NCBI GenBank assembly: GCA_945871895.1
Contig: CAMBXP010000011.1
Location: 1 to 45,829 of the forward strand
DNA length: 45,829 nt
From: Chryseobacterium gleum
GTDB taxonomy: Bacteria; Bacteroidota; Bacteroidia; Flavobacteriales_C; GCA-002722245
Direction: 5' to 3'
Made by a program: the position numbers and the translations under genes. Of the stretch, positions 28,232 to 35,032 are shown piece by piece. Position 1 is the stretch's first letter. Every line of letters begins with the position of its first letter. The notes below the pieces were generated by a model. That model was not told the origin of the DNA and ran no database searches. It worked only from the letters and a program-made list of their open reading frames with translations.

Positions 28232-28704
28232 AACAGAAATTGCTACTTACTTTTTTCTTATTTCTTAGCTTAAGTTCTCTCTTTGCTCAAGCTACCGCTA
28301 TTCTAGAAAGCGATACTGCTTTTGCAAAGCAATTTGATATTAAAGAATATTTTAACGTTGAAATTACACCCGAGCAGCGAAGTCAATACAAAAGTGAAAT
28401 AGAAAAACTTACTGTTATCATTGCTGCGCATCCTAATGAAACGAGTGCTTATATCAATCGAGGTGCTTATTTTTCCTATTTAGGCTTTCATGTAAATGCT
28501 ATCAAAGATTATGACGAAGCACTAAAAATAAACAAAAATATTCCCGAAGCTTTGTTCAATAGAGGTGTTGCTAAGGCTCGGTATTTTTATACTATAGATA
28601 GTTGTAAAGATATTTATGCCTCAGCTCAGCTCGGCTTAGAGTTCGCAAAAGTTTCTTTTGATAGAAATTGTAAGCGCTATGCCAATTTTATTGTAGCGAA
28701 GTAA
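28228..28704 (+). CDS. Secreted tetratricopeptide-repeat protein (paralogue of 23054 gene)
   Basis: Signal peptide (MKQKLLLTFFLFLSLSSLFAQ) then two TPR units: TSAYINRGAYFSYLGFHVNAIKDY and PEALFNRGVAKARYFYT. The end carries CKDIYASAQLGLEF and a second cysteine in NCKRYANF, matching the paralogue's pair. 158 residues, shorter than the paralogue because it lacks the Ser/Thr linker. Likely periplasmic. It ends the coupled cluster and is followed by a nested-palindrome element at 28707. Confidence 0.82.
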   Translation: MKQKLLLTFFLFLSLSSLFAQATAILESDTAFAKQFDIKEYFNVEITPEQRSQYKSEIEKLTVIIAAHPNETSAYINRGAYFSYLGFHVNAIKDYDEALKINKNIPEALFNRGVAKARYFYTIDSCKDIYASAQLGLEFAKVSFDRNCKRYANFIVAK

Positions 28705-28706
28705 TT

Positions 28707-28768
28707 GTAGGGGCGAGCTGTGCTCGCCCGTGAATTAGTATGTGCGGGCGAGCACAGCTCGCCCCTAC
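28707..28768. repeat. Nested palindrome element E1
   Basis: A perfect 24-bp inverted repeat (28707-28730 and 28745-28768) around 14 bases. Each arm is itself a hairpin: GGGCGAGC, TGT, GCTCGCCC on the left and the same with ACA on the right. It is far more GC-rich than its surroundings and lies three bases after a stop codon, between two convergent genes. It could also end transcription from both sides. Confidence 0.9.
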
Positions 28769-28789
28769 GGAAGTGCGTTTCTGAAAAAA

Positions 28790-30034
28790 TCACACATTAC
28801 ATTTCTTAAATAGCGAAGTCGCAATATGTCCGCCAAATCCAAAAGTATTACTCATCGCATAATTCACCGTTCTGTGTTGTGCTTTACCTAAGGTTAAATT
28901 AAACTTCTCAGCATATTCAGGTTCTGGTTCATCGGTATTGATGGTAGGTGGAATAATATCTTCTTTCGTCGCCATGATACAAGCTATCGCTTCTACTGCA
29001 CCAGCTGCACCTAGTAAGTGTCCGGTCATAGATTTAGTAGCACTAATATTGAATTTTTTCGAAGCACCAAACAACCTTTCTACTGCGCGCAACTCGCTCA
29101 CATCTCCTTGTGGAGTTGAGGTAGCGTGAAGGTTGATGTAATCGATTTCTTCTGGCGAAATTCCAGCCTCTGCAATAGCTTCGCTCATGCCTAAAAAAGC
29201 ACCTTCTCCTTCTGGATGCGTTCCTGTTAAGTGATAAGCATCGGCTGTTTGTCCGCCACCTACAATCTCTGCCAAAATTGGCGCGCCGCGTTTGATAGCG
29301 TGTTCATAGCTTTCTAAAATTAAAGCACCGCCACCTTCGCCCATTACAAATCCGTCGCGTTTAATATCAAATGGTCGACAAGCTTTTTGCGGATCTTCAT
29401 TTAACTGCGATAAAGCCTTTGCTGCGCTGAATCCACCAATGGCACTTTCACAAATAGGCGCTTCCGATCCACCGGTAATAATCATGTCGGCTTTGCCCCA
29501 ATGAATATGGTTGAACGATTCTATGATGGCTGTGTTTGATGTTGCACAAGCAGAAACAGAAGTGAAGTTTACACCGCGCAAACCGTATTTTATAGAAATG
29601 ATGCCCGATGCGATATCGACAATCATTTTAGGTATTAAGAACGGACTAAACCTTGGCGTTCCGTCGCCTTTAGCGTATTCTTTCACTTGTTCTTCGAAGA
29701 AAGAAATACCACCATTTCCACTTCCCCAAATAACGCCAATTCTATTTTTATTTAGTTTTTCAAAATCGATGTTGGCGTGACGAACAGCTTCGTCAACCGC
29801 TACCAATGCGTATTGTGTAAAGGGGTCATAGCGACGCGCCTCACCTTTGTCAATATGATCTAACACATTGAATCCTTTCACTTCACACGCGAAACGTGTT
29901 TTGAATTTCGATGCATCAAATTTTGTGATGTTGCCAGCGCCACTCACTCCGTTTTTTAGGTTCTCCCAAAAATCGTGGGCGTTATTTCCAATAGGCGTTA
30001 AGGCGCCAATACCTGTAACTACAACTCTTTTCAT
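28790..30034 (-). CDS. fabF: Beta-ketoacyl-ACP synthase II
   Basis: The condensing enzyme of fatty-acid elongation. The active-site cysteine is C163 in VSACATSN. The two histidines are in NLHATSTPQGD and SMTGHLLGAAG. RVVVTGIGALTPIG opens and SNTFGFGGHIATSLF ends the protein. Its 414 residues are normal. It follows TetR and the PaaI thioesterase on the same strand, separated from the latter by only the heptanucleotide array, so it is probably the third gene of that operon and a regulatory target. Confidence 0.94.
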   Translation of the reverse strand: MKRVVVTGIGALTPIGNNAHDFWENLKNGVSGAGNITKFDASKFKTRFACEVKGFNVLDHIDKGEARRYDPFTQYALVAVDEAVRHANIDFEKLNKNRIGVIWGSGNGGISFFEEQVKEYAKGDGTPRFSPFLIPKMIVDIASGIISIKYGLRGVNFTSVSACATSNTAIIESFNHIHWGKADMIITGGSEAPICESAIGGFSAAKALSQLNEDPQKACRPFDIKRDGFVMGEGGGALILESYEHAIKRGAPILAEIVGGGQTADAYHLTGTHPEGEGAFLGMSEAIAEAGISPEEIDYINLHATSTPQGDVSELRAVERLFGASKKFNISATKSMTGHLLGAAGAVEAIACIMATKEDIIPPTINTDEPEPEYAEKFNLTLGKAQHRTVNYAMSNTFGFGGHIATSLFKKCNV

Positions 30035-30041
30035 ATAATTT

Positions 30042-30073
30042 GTTCAAAGTTTAATGTTCAAAGTTCAATGTTC
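30042..30073 (+). repeat. Heptanucleotide repeat array, copy B
   Basis: Units GTTCAAA, GTTTAAT, GTTCAAA, GTTCAAT plus GTTC, in the gap between the PaaI gene and fabF. It starts seven bases upstream of the fabF start codon, which puts it in the 5' leader of fabF. The unit order matches copy C except in the last position of unit four. Confidence 0.85.
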
Positions 30074-30082
30074 GCTAAGTTT

Positions 30083-30514
30083 TTATTTCTTTAACTCAGT
30101 ACGTATTAAATTACTTTGTCCGCGCGCCACCAAACGTGTTTCATCGGCATTCCAAATTTCACATTCGGCATGAATCAACTGTTTTCCATGCTTAATAATT
30201 TTGCTGTGTGCTACAACAGTATCTCCGTTTTTAACTGCCGACAAATAATCGATAGATAAGTTGATGGTAGCAAAGAATTGTTGTTCTCCTAAAGTGAAAA
30301 CCGTTGCGCCTAAAATATCGTCAATGATGCCAGATGTTACGCCGCCATGCAGGTTTCCCATGGCGTTGGTCATTTCGTTACGCACCACATATTTCAAAGA
30401 AATTTTTCCTTTATCAGCTTTAAGAATAGTGGGTTTTAACCAATTCATAAAAGCAGAAGGCGAGCCTTTAATTTCTTGTCCCACTCCCAATTGCAGCATT
30501 GTTAATACATCCAT
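30083..30514 (-). CDS. PaaI-family hotdog thioesterase
   Basis: A hotdog-fold acyl-CoA thioesterase, 143 residues, with the family core NLHGGVTSGIIDDILGATVF, where the Asp/Glu acts on the thioester, and LSIDYLSAVKNGDTVVAHSKI. It probably clears or salvages acyl-CoA. It begins two bases after the TetR stop, so it is co-transcribed with the regulator. Substrate not deducible. Confidence 0.88.
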   Translation of the reverse strand: MDVLTMLQLGVGQEIKGSPSAFMNWLKPTILKADKGKISLKYVVRNEMTNAMGNLHGGVTSGIIDDILGATVFTLGEQQFFATINLSIDYLSAVKNGDTVVAHSKIIKHGKQLIHAECEIWNADETRLVARGQSNLIRTELKK

Positions 30515-30516
30515 AT

Positions 30517-31047
30517 TTATTTTTTTAAATCGTTAATCACTGTTTTTTTTATAGTATCAAAATCTTTCACACTAGTCAATCGGCAAATTTGCACAGCAGC
30601 CAGCATAGTGCTTATCACCATCAATGCTTTTGTGCGCGAAGGTAGGTCGAAATAAAATACTTTTTTCTTTTTTCCTTCCTCTAAAATTTCAGTCACCCAT
30701 TGTAAAATTTCTGCAGCTAATGCTTTCACTTCTTTGGCTATTTTTTTGTCGATAGAGTGGAGGTCGGTAGCCAACGACCCTACAATACACACTTTATCTT
30801 CTGCTTTTATTTTGCTGTAGATGGAGAGAAAAACTTCCAGTTTTTTCTCGGGAGCTTTGTCTTTTACTTTTTCTTTTAATGCTTTTACTTTTTCGGTGTG
30901 TTGCTTCAGAAGTGTTACTCCTAAAGCAGTTTTTGTAGCGAAGTGGTAATGAATCGATGCGGTTTTTATTCCCAAAGATTTCGATAAATCATGAAAGCTA
31001 AAGGCATTAAATCCTCTTTCTCTAATGAGCTCATCGCTCAATTGCAA
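30517..31047 (-). CDS. TetR/AcrR-family transcriptional regulator
   Basis: The N-terminal helix-turn-helix is clear: LSDELIRERGFNAFSFHDLSKSLGIKTASIHYHFATKTALG. The C-terminal ligand domain is unspecific. The only usable start I see is TTG 31047, but the frame continues upstream as INTKEKI, which looks like the normal beginning of helix 1, so the true start may be a non-ATG codon at 31068 or 31077. A near-perfect palindrome (31082-31099) overlaps the expected promoter, which suggests autoregulation. Context (PaaI, FabF) points to acyl metabolism. Confidence 0.86.
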   Translation of the reverse strand: MQLSDELIRERGFNAFSFHDLSKSLGIKTASIHYHFATKTALGVTLLKQHTEKVKALKEKVKDKAPEKKLEVFLSIYSKIKAEDKVCIVGSLATDLHSIDKKIAKEVKALAAEILQWVTEILEEGKKKKVFYFDLPSRTKALMVISTMLAAVQICRLTSVKDFDTIKKTVINDLKK

Positions 31048-31081
31048 TATTTTTTCTTTTGTATTGATGGTGTAAATATAA

Positions 31082-31099
31082 CTACCTACTAGTAGATAG
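31082..31099. promoter_or_regulatory. Candidate TetR operator
   Basis: CTACCTACTAGTAGATAG reads the same on both strands except at one symmetric pair of positions. It adjoins the minus-strand -7 box TATATTTA (31080-31073) of the TetR gene, so a bound dimer would cover the promoter. Confidence 0.6.
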
Positions 31100-31142
31100 G
31101 CAAGGGGTAAGTGAATTTATTTTTTATTTACACAGCACCTGT

Positions 31143-31269
31143 TCATGGCGCGGGTCTCCAGACCCGTGACCTGCCTACTCCGGCATTTCTAATGCCTATT
31201 CCAAAACAATAAATAGACAATACAATTGTCAGAGTAGAGAAGTCACGGGTCTGGAGACCCGCGCCATGA
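31143..31269. repeat. Nested palindrome element E2
   Basis: A perfect 28-bp inverted repeat (31143-31170 and 31242-31269); each arm holds its own hairpin CGGGTCT-CC-AGACCCG. The stem resumes as CTACTC (31175-31180) with GAGTAG (31232-31237). Two further hairpins lie in the core: GGCAT/ATGCC at 31182-31196 and GACAA/TTGTC at 31216-31230. The arms are GC-rich in an AT-rich region. It sits 43 bases beyond the TetR operator. Confidence 0.9.
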
Positions 31270-31536
31270 GGGAGTTGGTTAGTGCTGCGATACGTGTGAA
31301 TTATTGAAAAAGCCAAAGGCTTAGGGAGTGTTAGAATCGCTTAGATTTGATATTAAGAGGAGAAAGAAACTTTCGGTTTTAAAAAATGCAGCCTAAGCGA
31401 GGCAGGGAAGCTGAAAGCTTCGGCAAAAGATTCAGCAAAGTTCGCTACGCTAAACTTAGCAGGGGAAAGGAGTGTTACTTTTGTTGTGCCGTTATTATTT
31501 TGTTGTTCTTCCAACTTTAATTTTGTTTAAAAATAT
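31270..31536. other. Intergenic region without a recognisable gene
   Basis: Together with E2 this fills the 540 bases between the TetR gene and lpdA. No frame looks coding. It contains small hairpins such as GAAGCT-GAA-AGCTTC near 31408 and GCCT/AGGC near 31392. I see no RNA gene I can name. Confidence 0.5.
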
Positions 31537-31562
31537 AGGGCGTCAGTTTTCACCAACGCCCT
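31537..31562 (-). terminator. Probable terminator of lpdA
   Basis: Minus-strand AGGGCGT pairs with ACGCCCT (seven bases, 12-base loop), followed by an AT-rich tail with five T. It lies 28 bases after the lpdA stop. Confidence 0.6.
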
Positions 31563-31589
31563 CAATCTCAATCTCACTCTCGAAACTTC

Positions 31590-32978
31590 CTATAAATGTA
31601 TCACCTCCCCATAAGCCATCGCCGTAGCCTCCATTATCGCCTCACTCATCGTTGGGTGTGGATGCACCGCTTTCAACATTTCATGTCCTGTAGTCTCCAA
31701 TTTTTTAGCCACCACGATTTCAGCAATCATTTCGGTAACGTTAGCACCAATCATGTGGGCTCCTAGAAGTTCTCCGTATTTGGCATCGTAAATAACTTTG
31801 ATGAATCCGTCTTTCGCACCAGCAGCAGATGCTTTACCAGATGCACTAAAAGGGAATTTACCTATTTTCAATTCGTAACCTGCAGCTTTTGCTTTTGCTT
31901 CTGTTAATCCAACAGATGCAATTTCTGGAGAGCAATACGTACAACCAGGAATGTTTGAATAATCTAAAGGTTCAGGGTGGTGACCCGCAATTTTTTCTAC
32001 TGCAATGATTCCTTCTGCCGATGCAACGTGTGCCAAAGCAGCAGTTGGAATAACATCACCAATAGCATAGTAACCAGGGATGTTGGTTTGGTAGAACTCA
32101 TCCACTTTGATTCTTCCTTTGTCCACCACGATACCCACTTCTTCCAATCCTAAGTTTTCAATGTTTGCTTCGATACCTACCGCGGATAAAACGATTTCAG
32201 CATCGATTACTTTTTCGCCATCTTTTGTTTTGATGGTTACTTTGCAATCTTTACCTGTTGTATCTACTTTCTCAACAGAAGCATTGGTCATTACCGTAAT
32301 GCCTTGTTTTTTCAATGATTTTTCTAATGCTTGAGAAACATCGGTGTCTTCAATAGGAACGATGTTAGGCAAGAATTCAACTACTGTTACTTGGGTACCC
32401 ATAGTGTTGTAGAAATAAGCGAACTCAACGCCTATTGCTCCCGAACCTACGATAACCATTGATTTTGGCATTTTAGGCATCACCATCGCATCACGGTATC
32501 CTATAATTTTTTTACCATCTTGCGGCAAGTTAGGCAATACACGAGATCGTGCGCCTGTTGCTATCATGATGCTTTTTGCAGAAATATCTTGTTTTTTACC
32601 ATCAGCAAAAGTCACTTCAACCACTTTACCAGCCTTCACTTTACCAACCCCAGCAATAACTTCAATTTTGTTCTTTTTCATTAAGAACTGAATCCCTTTG
32701 CTCATTCCATCGGCCACATCGCGACTTCTTTTCACGATACCTTTGAAATCGGCTTCAGCATCTTTTACAGTGATACCGTAGTCGGCAGCATGTTTAATAT
32801 ATTCGAAAACATTAGCGCTTTTTAACAATGCTTTGGTAGGAATACATCCCCAGTTCAAGCAAATACCGCCCAATTCAGAGCGTTCAACGATAGCTGTTTT
32901 TAAACCTAATTGTGATGCGCGAATGGCAGCTACATATCCACCAGGGCCGCTACCTATAACGATAAGATCAAAGCTCAT
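31590..32978 (-). CDS. lpdA: Dihydrolipoyl dehydrogenase (E3)
   Basis: The FAD-dependent E3 of 2-oxoacid dehydrogenase and glycine cleavage complexes. The redox-active disulfide is C40/C45 in GGICLNWGCIPTKALL. FAD- and NAD-binding loops are IGSGPGGYVAAIRA and IVGSGAIGVEFAYF. The C-terminal catalytic His-Glu pair is in HPHPTMSEAIMEA. 462 residues, normal. Not next to other complex genes. Upstream on the minus strand lies a TATCTTCG box (33012-33005), one base off consensus. Confidence 0.96.
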   Translation of the reverse strand: MSFDLIVIGSGPGGYVAAIRASQLGLKTAIVERSELGGICLNWGCIPTKALLKSANVFEYIKHAADYGITVKDAEADFKGIVKRSRDVADGMSKGIQFLMKKNKIEVIAGVGKVKAGKVVEVTFADGKKQDISAKSIMIATGARSRVLPNLPQDGKKIIGYRDAMVMPKMPKSMVIVGSGAIGVEFAYFYNTMGTQVTVVEFLPNIVPIEDTDVSQALEKSLKKQGITVMTNASVEKVDTTGKDCKVTIKTKDGEKVIDAEIVLSAVGIEANIENLGLEEVGIVVDKGRIKVDEFYQTNIPGYYAIGDVIPTAALAHVASAEGIIAVEKIAGHHPEPLDYSNIPGCTYCSPEIASVGLTEAKAKAAGYELKIGKFPFSASGKASAAGAKDGFIKVIYDAKYGELLGAHMIGANVTEMIAEIVVAKKLETTGHEMLKAVHPHPTMSEAIMEATAMAYGEVIHL

Positions 32979-33021
32979 GTTTTTTGTTTTTGAAAGTTAA
33001 GTGGCGAAGATAAGAAAATGA

Positions 33022-33053
33022 GTTCAAAGTTTAATGTTCAAAGTTCAAAGTTC
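33022..33053 (+). repeat. Heptanucleotide repeat array, copy C
   Basis: Units GTTCAAA, GTTTAAT, GTTCAAA, GTTCAAA plus GTTC, in the intergenic region between divergent lpdA and the M61 peptidase gene. It gives the peptidase frame its false N-terminal extension (MFKVQSS). Confidence 0.85.
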
Positions 33054-33072
33054 TTTTTCGTATTTTGGCTCT

Positions 33073-34800
33073 ATGAATAAGCAAGAAAACAAAACATACT
33101 ATTCTATCACAAGAGGCCAAACAGGTAGCCATTTGGTAGATATTGAAATGAGAATAGAGAATAAAGAAGGTAGAGATTTGGTGCTTTTTTATCTTCCTAT
33201 TTGGAGACCCGGACGATACGAACTGGCCGATTATGCTAAAAATATTTACAATGTTCAGTTTTTTACAGGAAAAGGAACAGAATTGTATTTCGAAAAAATT
33301 GATAAAAGCTGCTGGGAGCTGCAAACGGGCGGTATTAGTGAGTTGGTGGTGAAGTATTCTTACTACGCGAATCAATTGGATGCGGGCGCTTCTTTCACCG
33401 ATGAAAATCAGCTGTACATCAATCCTTGCAATTGCTTTATGTACACGCAAGAGCATTTTTACAACGAAATAGAATTGACTGTTAATGTGCCGAATGATTT
33501 TGTAATCGCCACCGGACTCACCAAATTAAAGAAGAATGTTTTCTCTGCTAAGAATTTCGATGAGTTGGCTGATTCTCCTTTTATTGCCAGCAATCATTTA
33601 CAGCAACAATCTTATAAAGTTAAAGAAACCAATTTCACTGTTTGGTTTAATGGCGAATGTAAACCCGATTGGGATAAAATAATAAGTGATTTTAAAGGTT
33701 TCACGACTGAACAAGTAAAAGTGTTTGGTGGTTTTCCCGAAGAAGAATATCATTTCTTGTATCAAATTTTGCCGGTGAGTTTTTACCATGGCGTGGAGCA
33801 TTGCAATTCTACTGTGATTGCACTCGGTCCGAGTTGTAATATTATGAAGGGTAAAGCTTACGAAAACTTCTTGGGAATTTCTTCGCACGAACTTTTTCAT
33901 GCTTGGAATATCAAAGCTATTCGTCCGGTTGAAATGTATCCTTACAATTTCCAAAAAGAAAATTATTCGCGTTTAGGTTATGTAGCAGAAGGTGTTACAA
34001 CTTATTATGGCGACTTAATTTTGGCGCGCGCAGAAGTGGTGACGCAAGAACAATATTTTGCAATGTTGAATGAAAATTTCGACAAGCATTTTTACAACTA
34101 TGGAAGATTCAATCAATCGGTGGCTGAAGCATCGTTCGATACCTGGTTAGATGGCTATAGCAAAGGAATTCCAAATAGAAAAGTTTCTATTTATACTGAA
34201 GGTTGTTTGAACGCCTTAATGTACGATTTGCAGATTCGCAAAGAGAGCGATGGTAAAAGAGATTTAGACTGGGTAATGAAAAAACTATATGTTGATTTTG
34301 CACAAGAAGATCAGCCGTATACAGAAGATGATTTTAAGAAATTGGTGAGTGATGCGGCAGGTGAAGATTTATCGTGGATTTTTGAAGAACATGTTTACGG
34401 TAAAGCCGATTATTTTCCTGCATTAAATGAGTCGTTGAAATATGTAGGTTGCACCTTGAAAAAATACGAGCATCCACAATTGGCTGCATCTGCTTTTGGT
34501 TTGCGTTTAGATGGTAATGTGGTGGTTGATGTTGCACCTTGCTCACCAGCGTGGGAAGTAGGTTTGCATCGCAACGATGAAATCATAGCAGTAAACGGAA
34601 TTGCTGCAGAAAAAGCGAAAGTAAACGATTGGATTGCTTACTTCGAAAATGATGTTTTGCTTACTGTAAAAAAAGACAATCACATTGTAGAAAAAATACT
34701 TAAAAAAGGAGAATTTAAATTCTATACTTCGGGTAGAATTGAAAGAGTTAAAAATCCAACAGCGCAGCAAGAAGAGGCGTTTAAAGAGTGGTTGGGGTAG
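33073..34800 (+). CDS. M61-family metallopeptidase with PDZ domain
   Basis: From ATG 33073 (575 residues): an N-terminal beta domain (WRPGRYELADYAKNI), the gluzincin catalytic domain with HELFHAWN (H272, E273, H276) and the downstream Glu in YVAEGVTTYYGD, then a C-terminal PDZ-like domain (APCSPAWEVGLHRNDEIIAVNG). This is the glycyl-aminopeptidase (M61) family. No signal peptide, so cytoplasmic. The open frame begins at 33034, but those 13 codons are repeat array C plus linker. Divergent from lpdA. Confidence 0.9.
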   Translation: MNKQENKTYYSITRGQTGSHLVDIEMRIENKEGRDLVLFYLPIWRPGRYELADYAKNIYNVQFFTGKGTELYFEKIDKSCWELQTGGISELVVKYSYYANQLDAGASFTDENQLYINPCNCFMYTQEHFYNEIELTVNVPNDFVIATGLTKLKKNVFSAKNFDELADSPFIASNHLQQQSYKVKETNFTVWFNGECKPDWDKIISDFKGFTTEQVKVFGGFPEEEYHFLYQILPVSFYHGVEHCNSTVIALGPSCNIMKGKAYENFLGISSHELFHAWNIKAIRPVEMYPYNFQKENYSRLGYVAEGVTTYYGDLILARAEVVTQEQYFAMLNENFDKHFYNYGRFNQSVAEASFDTWLDGYSKGIPNRKVSIYTEGCLNALMYDLQIRKESDGKRDLDWVMKKLYVDFAQEDQPYTEDDFKKLVSDAAGEDLSWIFEEHVYGKADYFPALNESLKYVGCTLKKYEHPQLAASAFGLRLDGNVVVDVAPCSPAWEVGLHRNDEIIAVNGIAAEKAKVNDWIAYFENDVLLTVKKDNHIVEKILKKGEFKFYTSGRIERVKNPTAQQEEAFKEWLG

Positions 34801-34827
34801 GAAACAAAAGTTCTTTTTACAGAATGA

Positions 34828-34983
34828 GTCACTAACTCCACTTCTCCCTTTTTAAACGGGAGAGTGCGGAAATGCCAGTGTTGGGGGAAGAGGGATTTTG
34901 TGTAATACTTGAAATCCCTCTTGCCTTTACCCACAAGACCCACACACTCTCCCTTTTAAAAAGGGAGAAGTGGAGTTAGTGAC
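34828..34983. repeat. Nested palindrome element E3
   Basis: Terminal arms of 39 bases (34828-34866 and 34945-34983) pair with one mismatch. Each arm contains a CTCCC...GGGAG hairpin, and an 11-bp hairpin (34888-34898 with 34912-34922) occupies the centre. It fills nearly the whole gap between the M61 gene and bshC. Confidence 0.9.
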
Positions 34984-35011
34984 CCACGACGTGCAGTACA
35001 GTATTAATTAT

Positions 35012-35019
35012 TAGTTTTG
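35012..35019 (+). promoter_or_regulatory. -7 box of bshC
   Basis: TAGTTTTG is a perfect TAnnTTTG 13 bases before the bshC ATG, just outside element E3. Confidence 0.5.
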
Positions 35020-35032
35020 ATTTTTTTCAACA

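Noticed and set aside
28707..28768. Reading E1 as an ordinary intrinsic terminator only
   Set aside because: There is no T-run on either side, and the arm-within-arm structure with high GC content is not needed for termination. I list it as a repeat, with termination as a possible side effect.
31270..31536. A structured RNA gene in the TetR-lpdA gap
   Set aside because: Only short independent hairpins are visible, with no known RNA motif or promoter.
33061..33068. TATTTTGG as the -7 box of the M61 gene
   Set aside because: The TTTG is one base out of register, and no -33 box fits.
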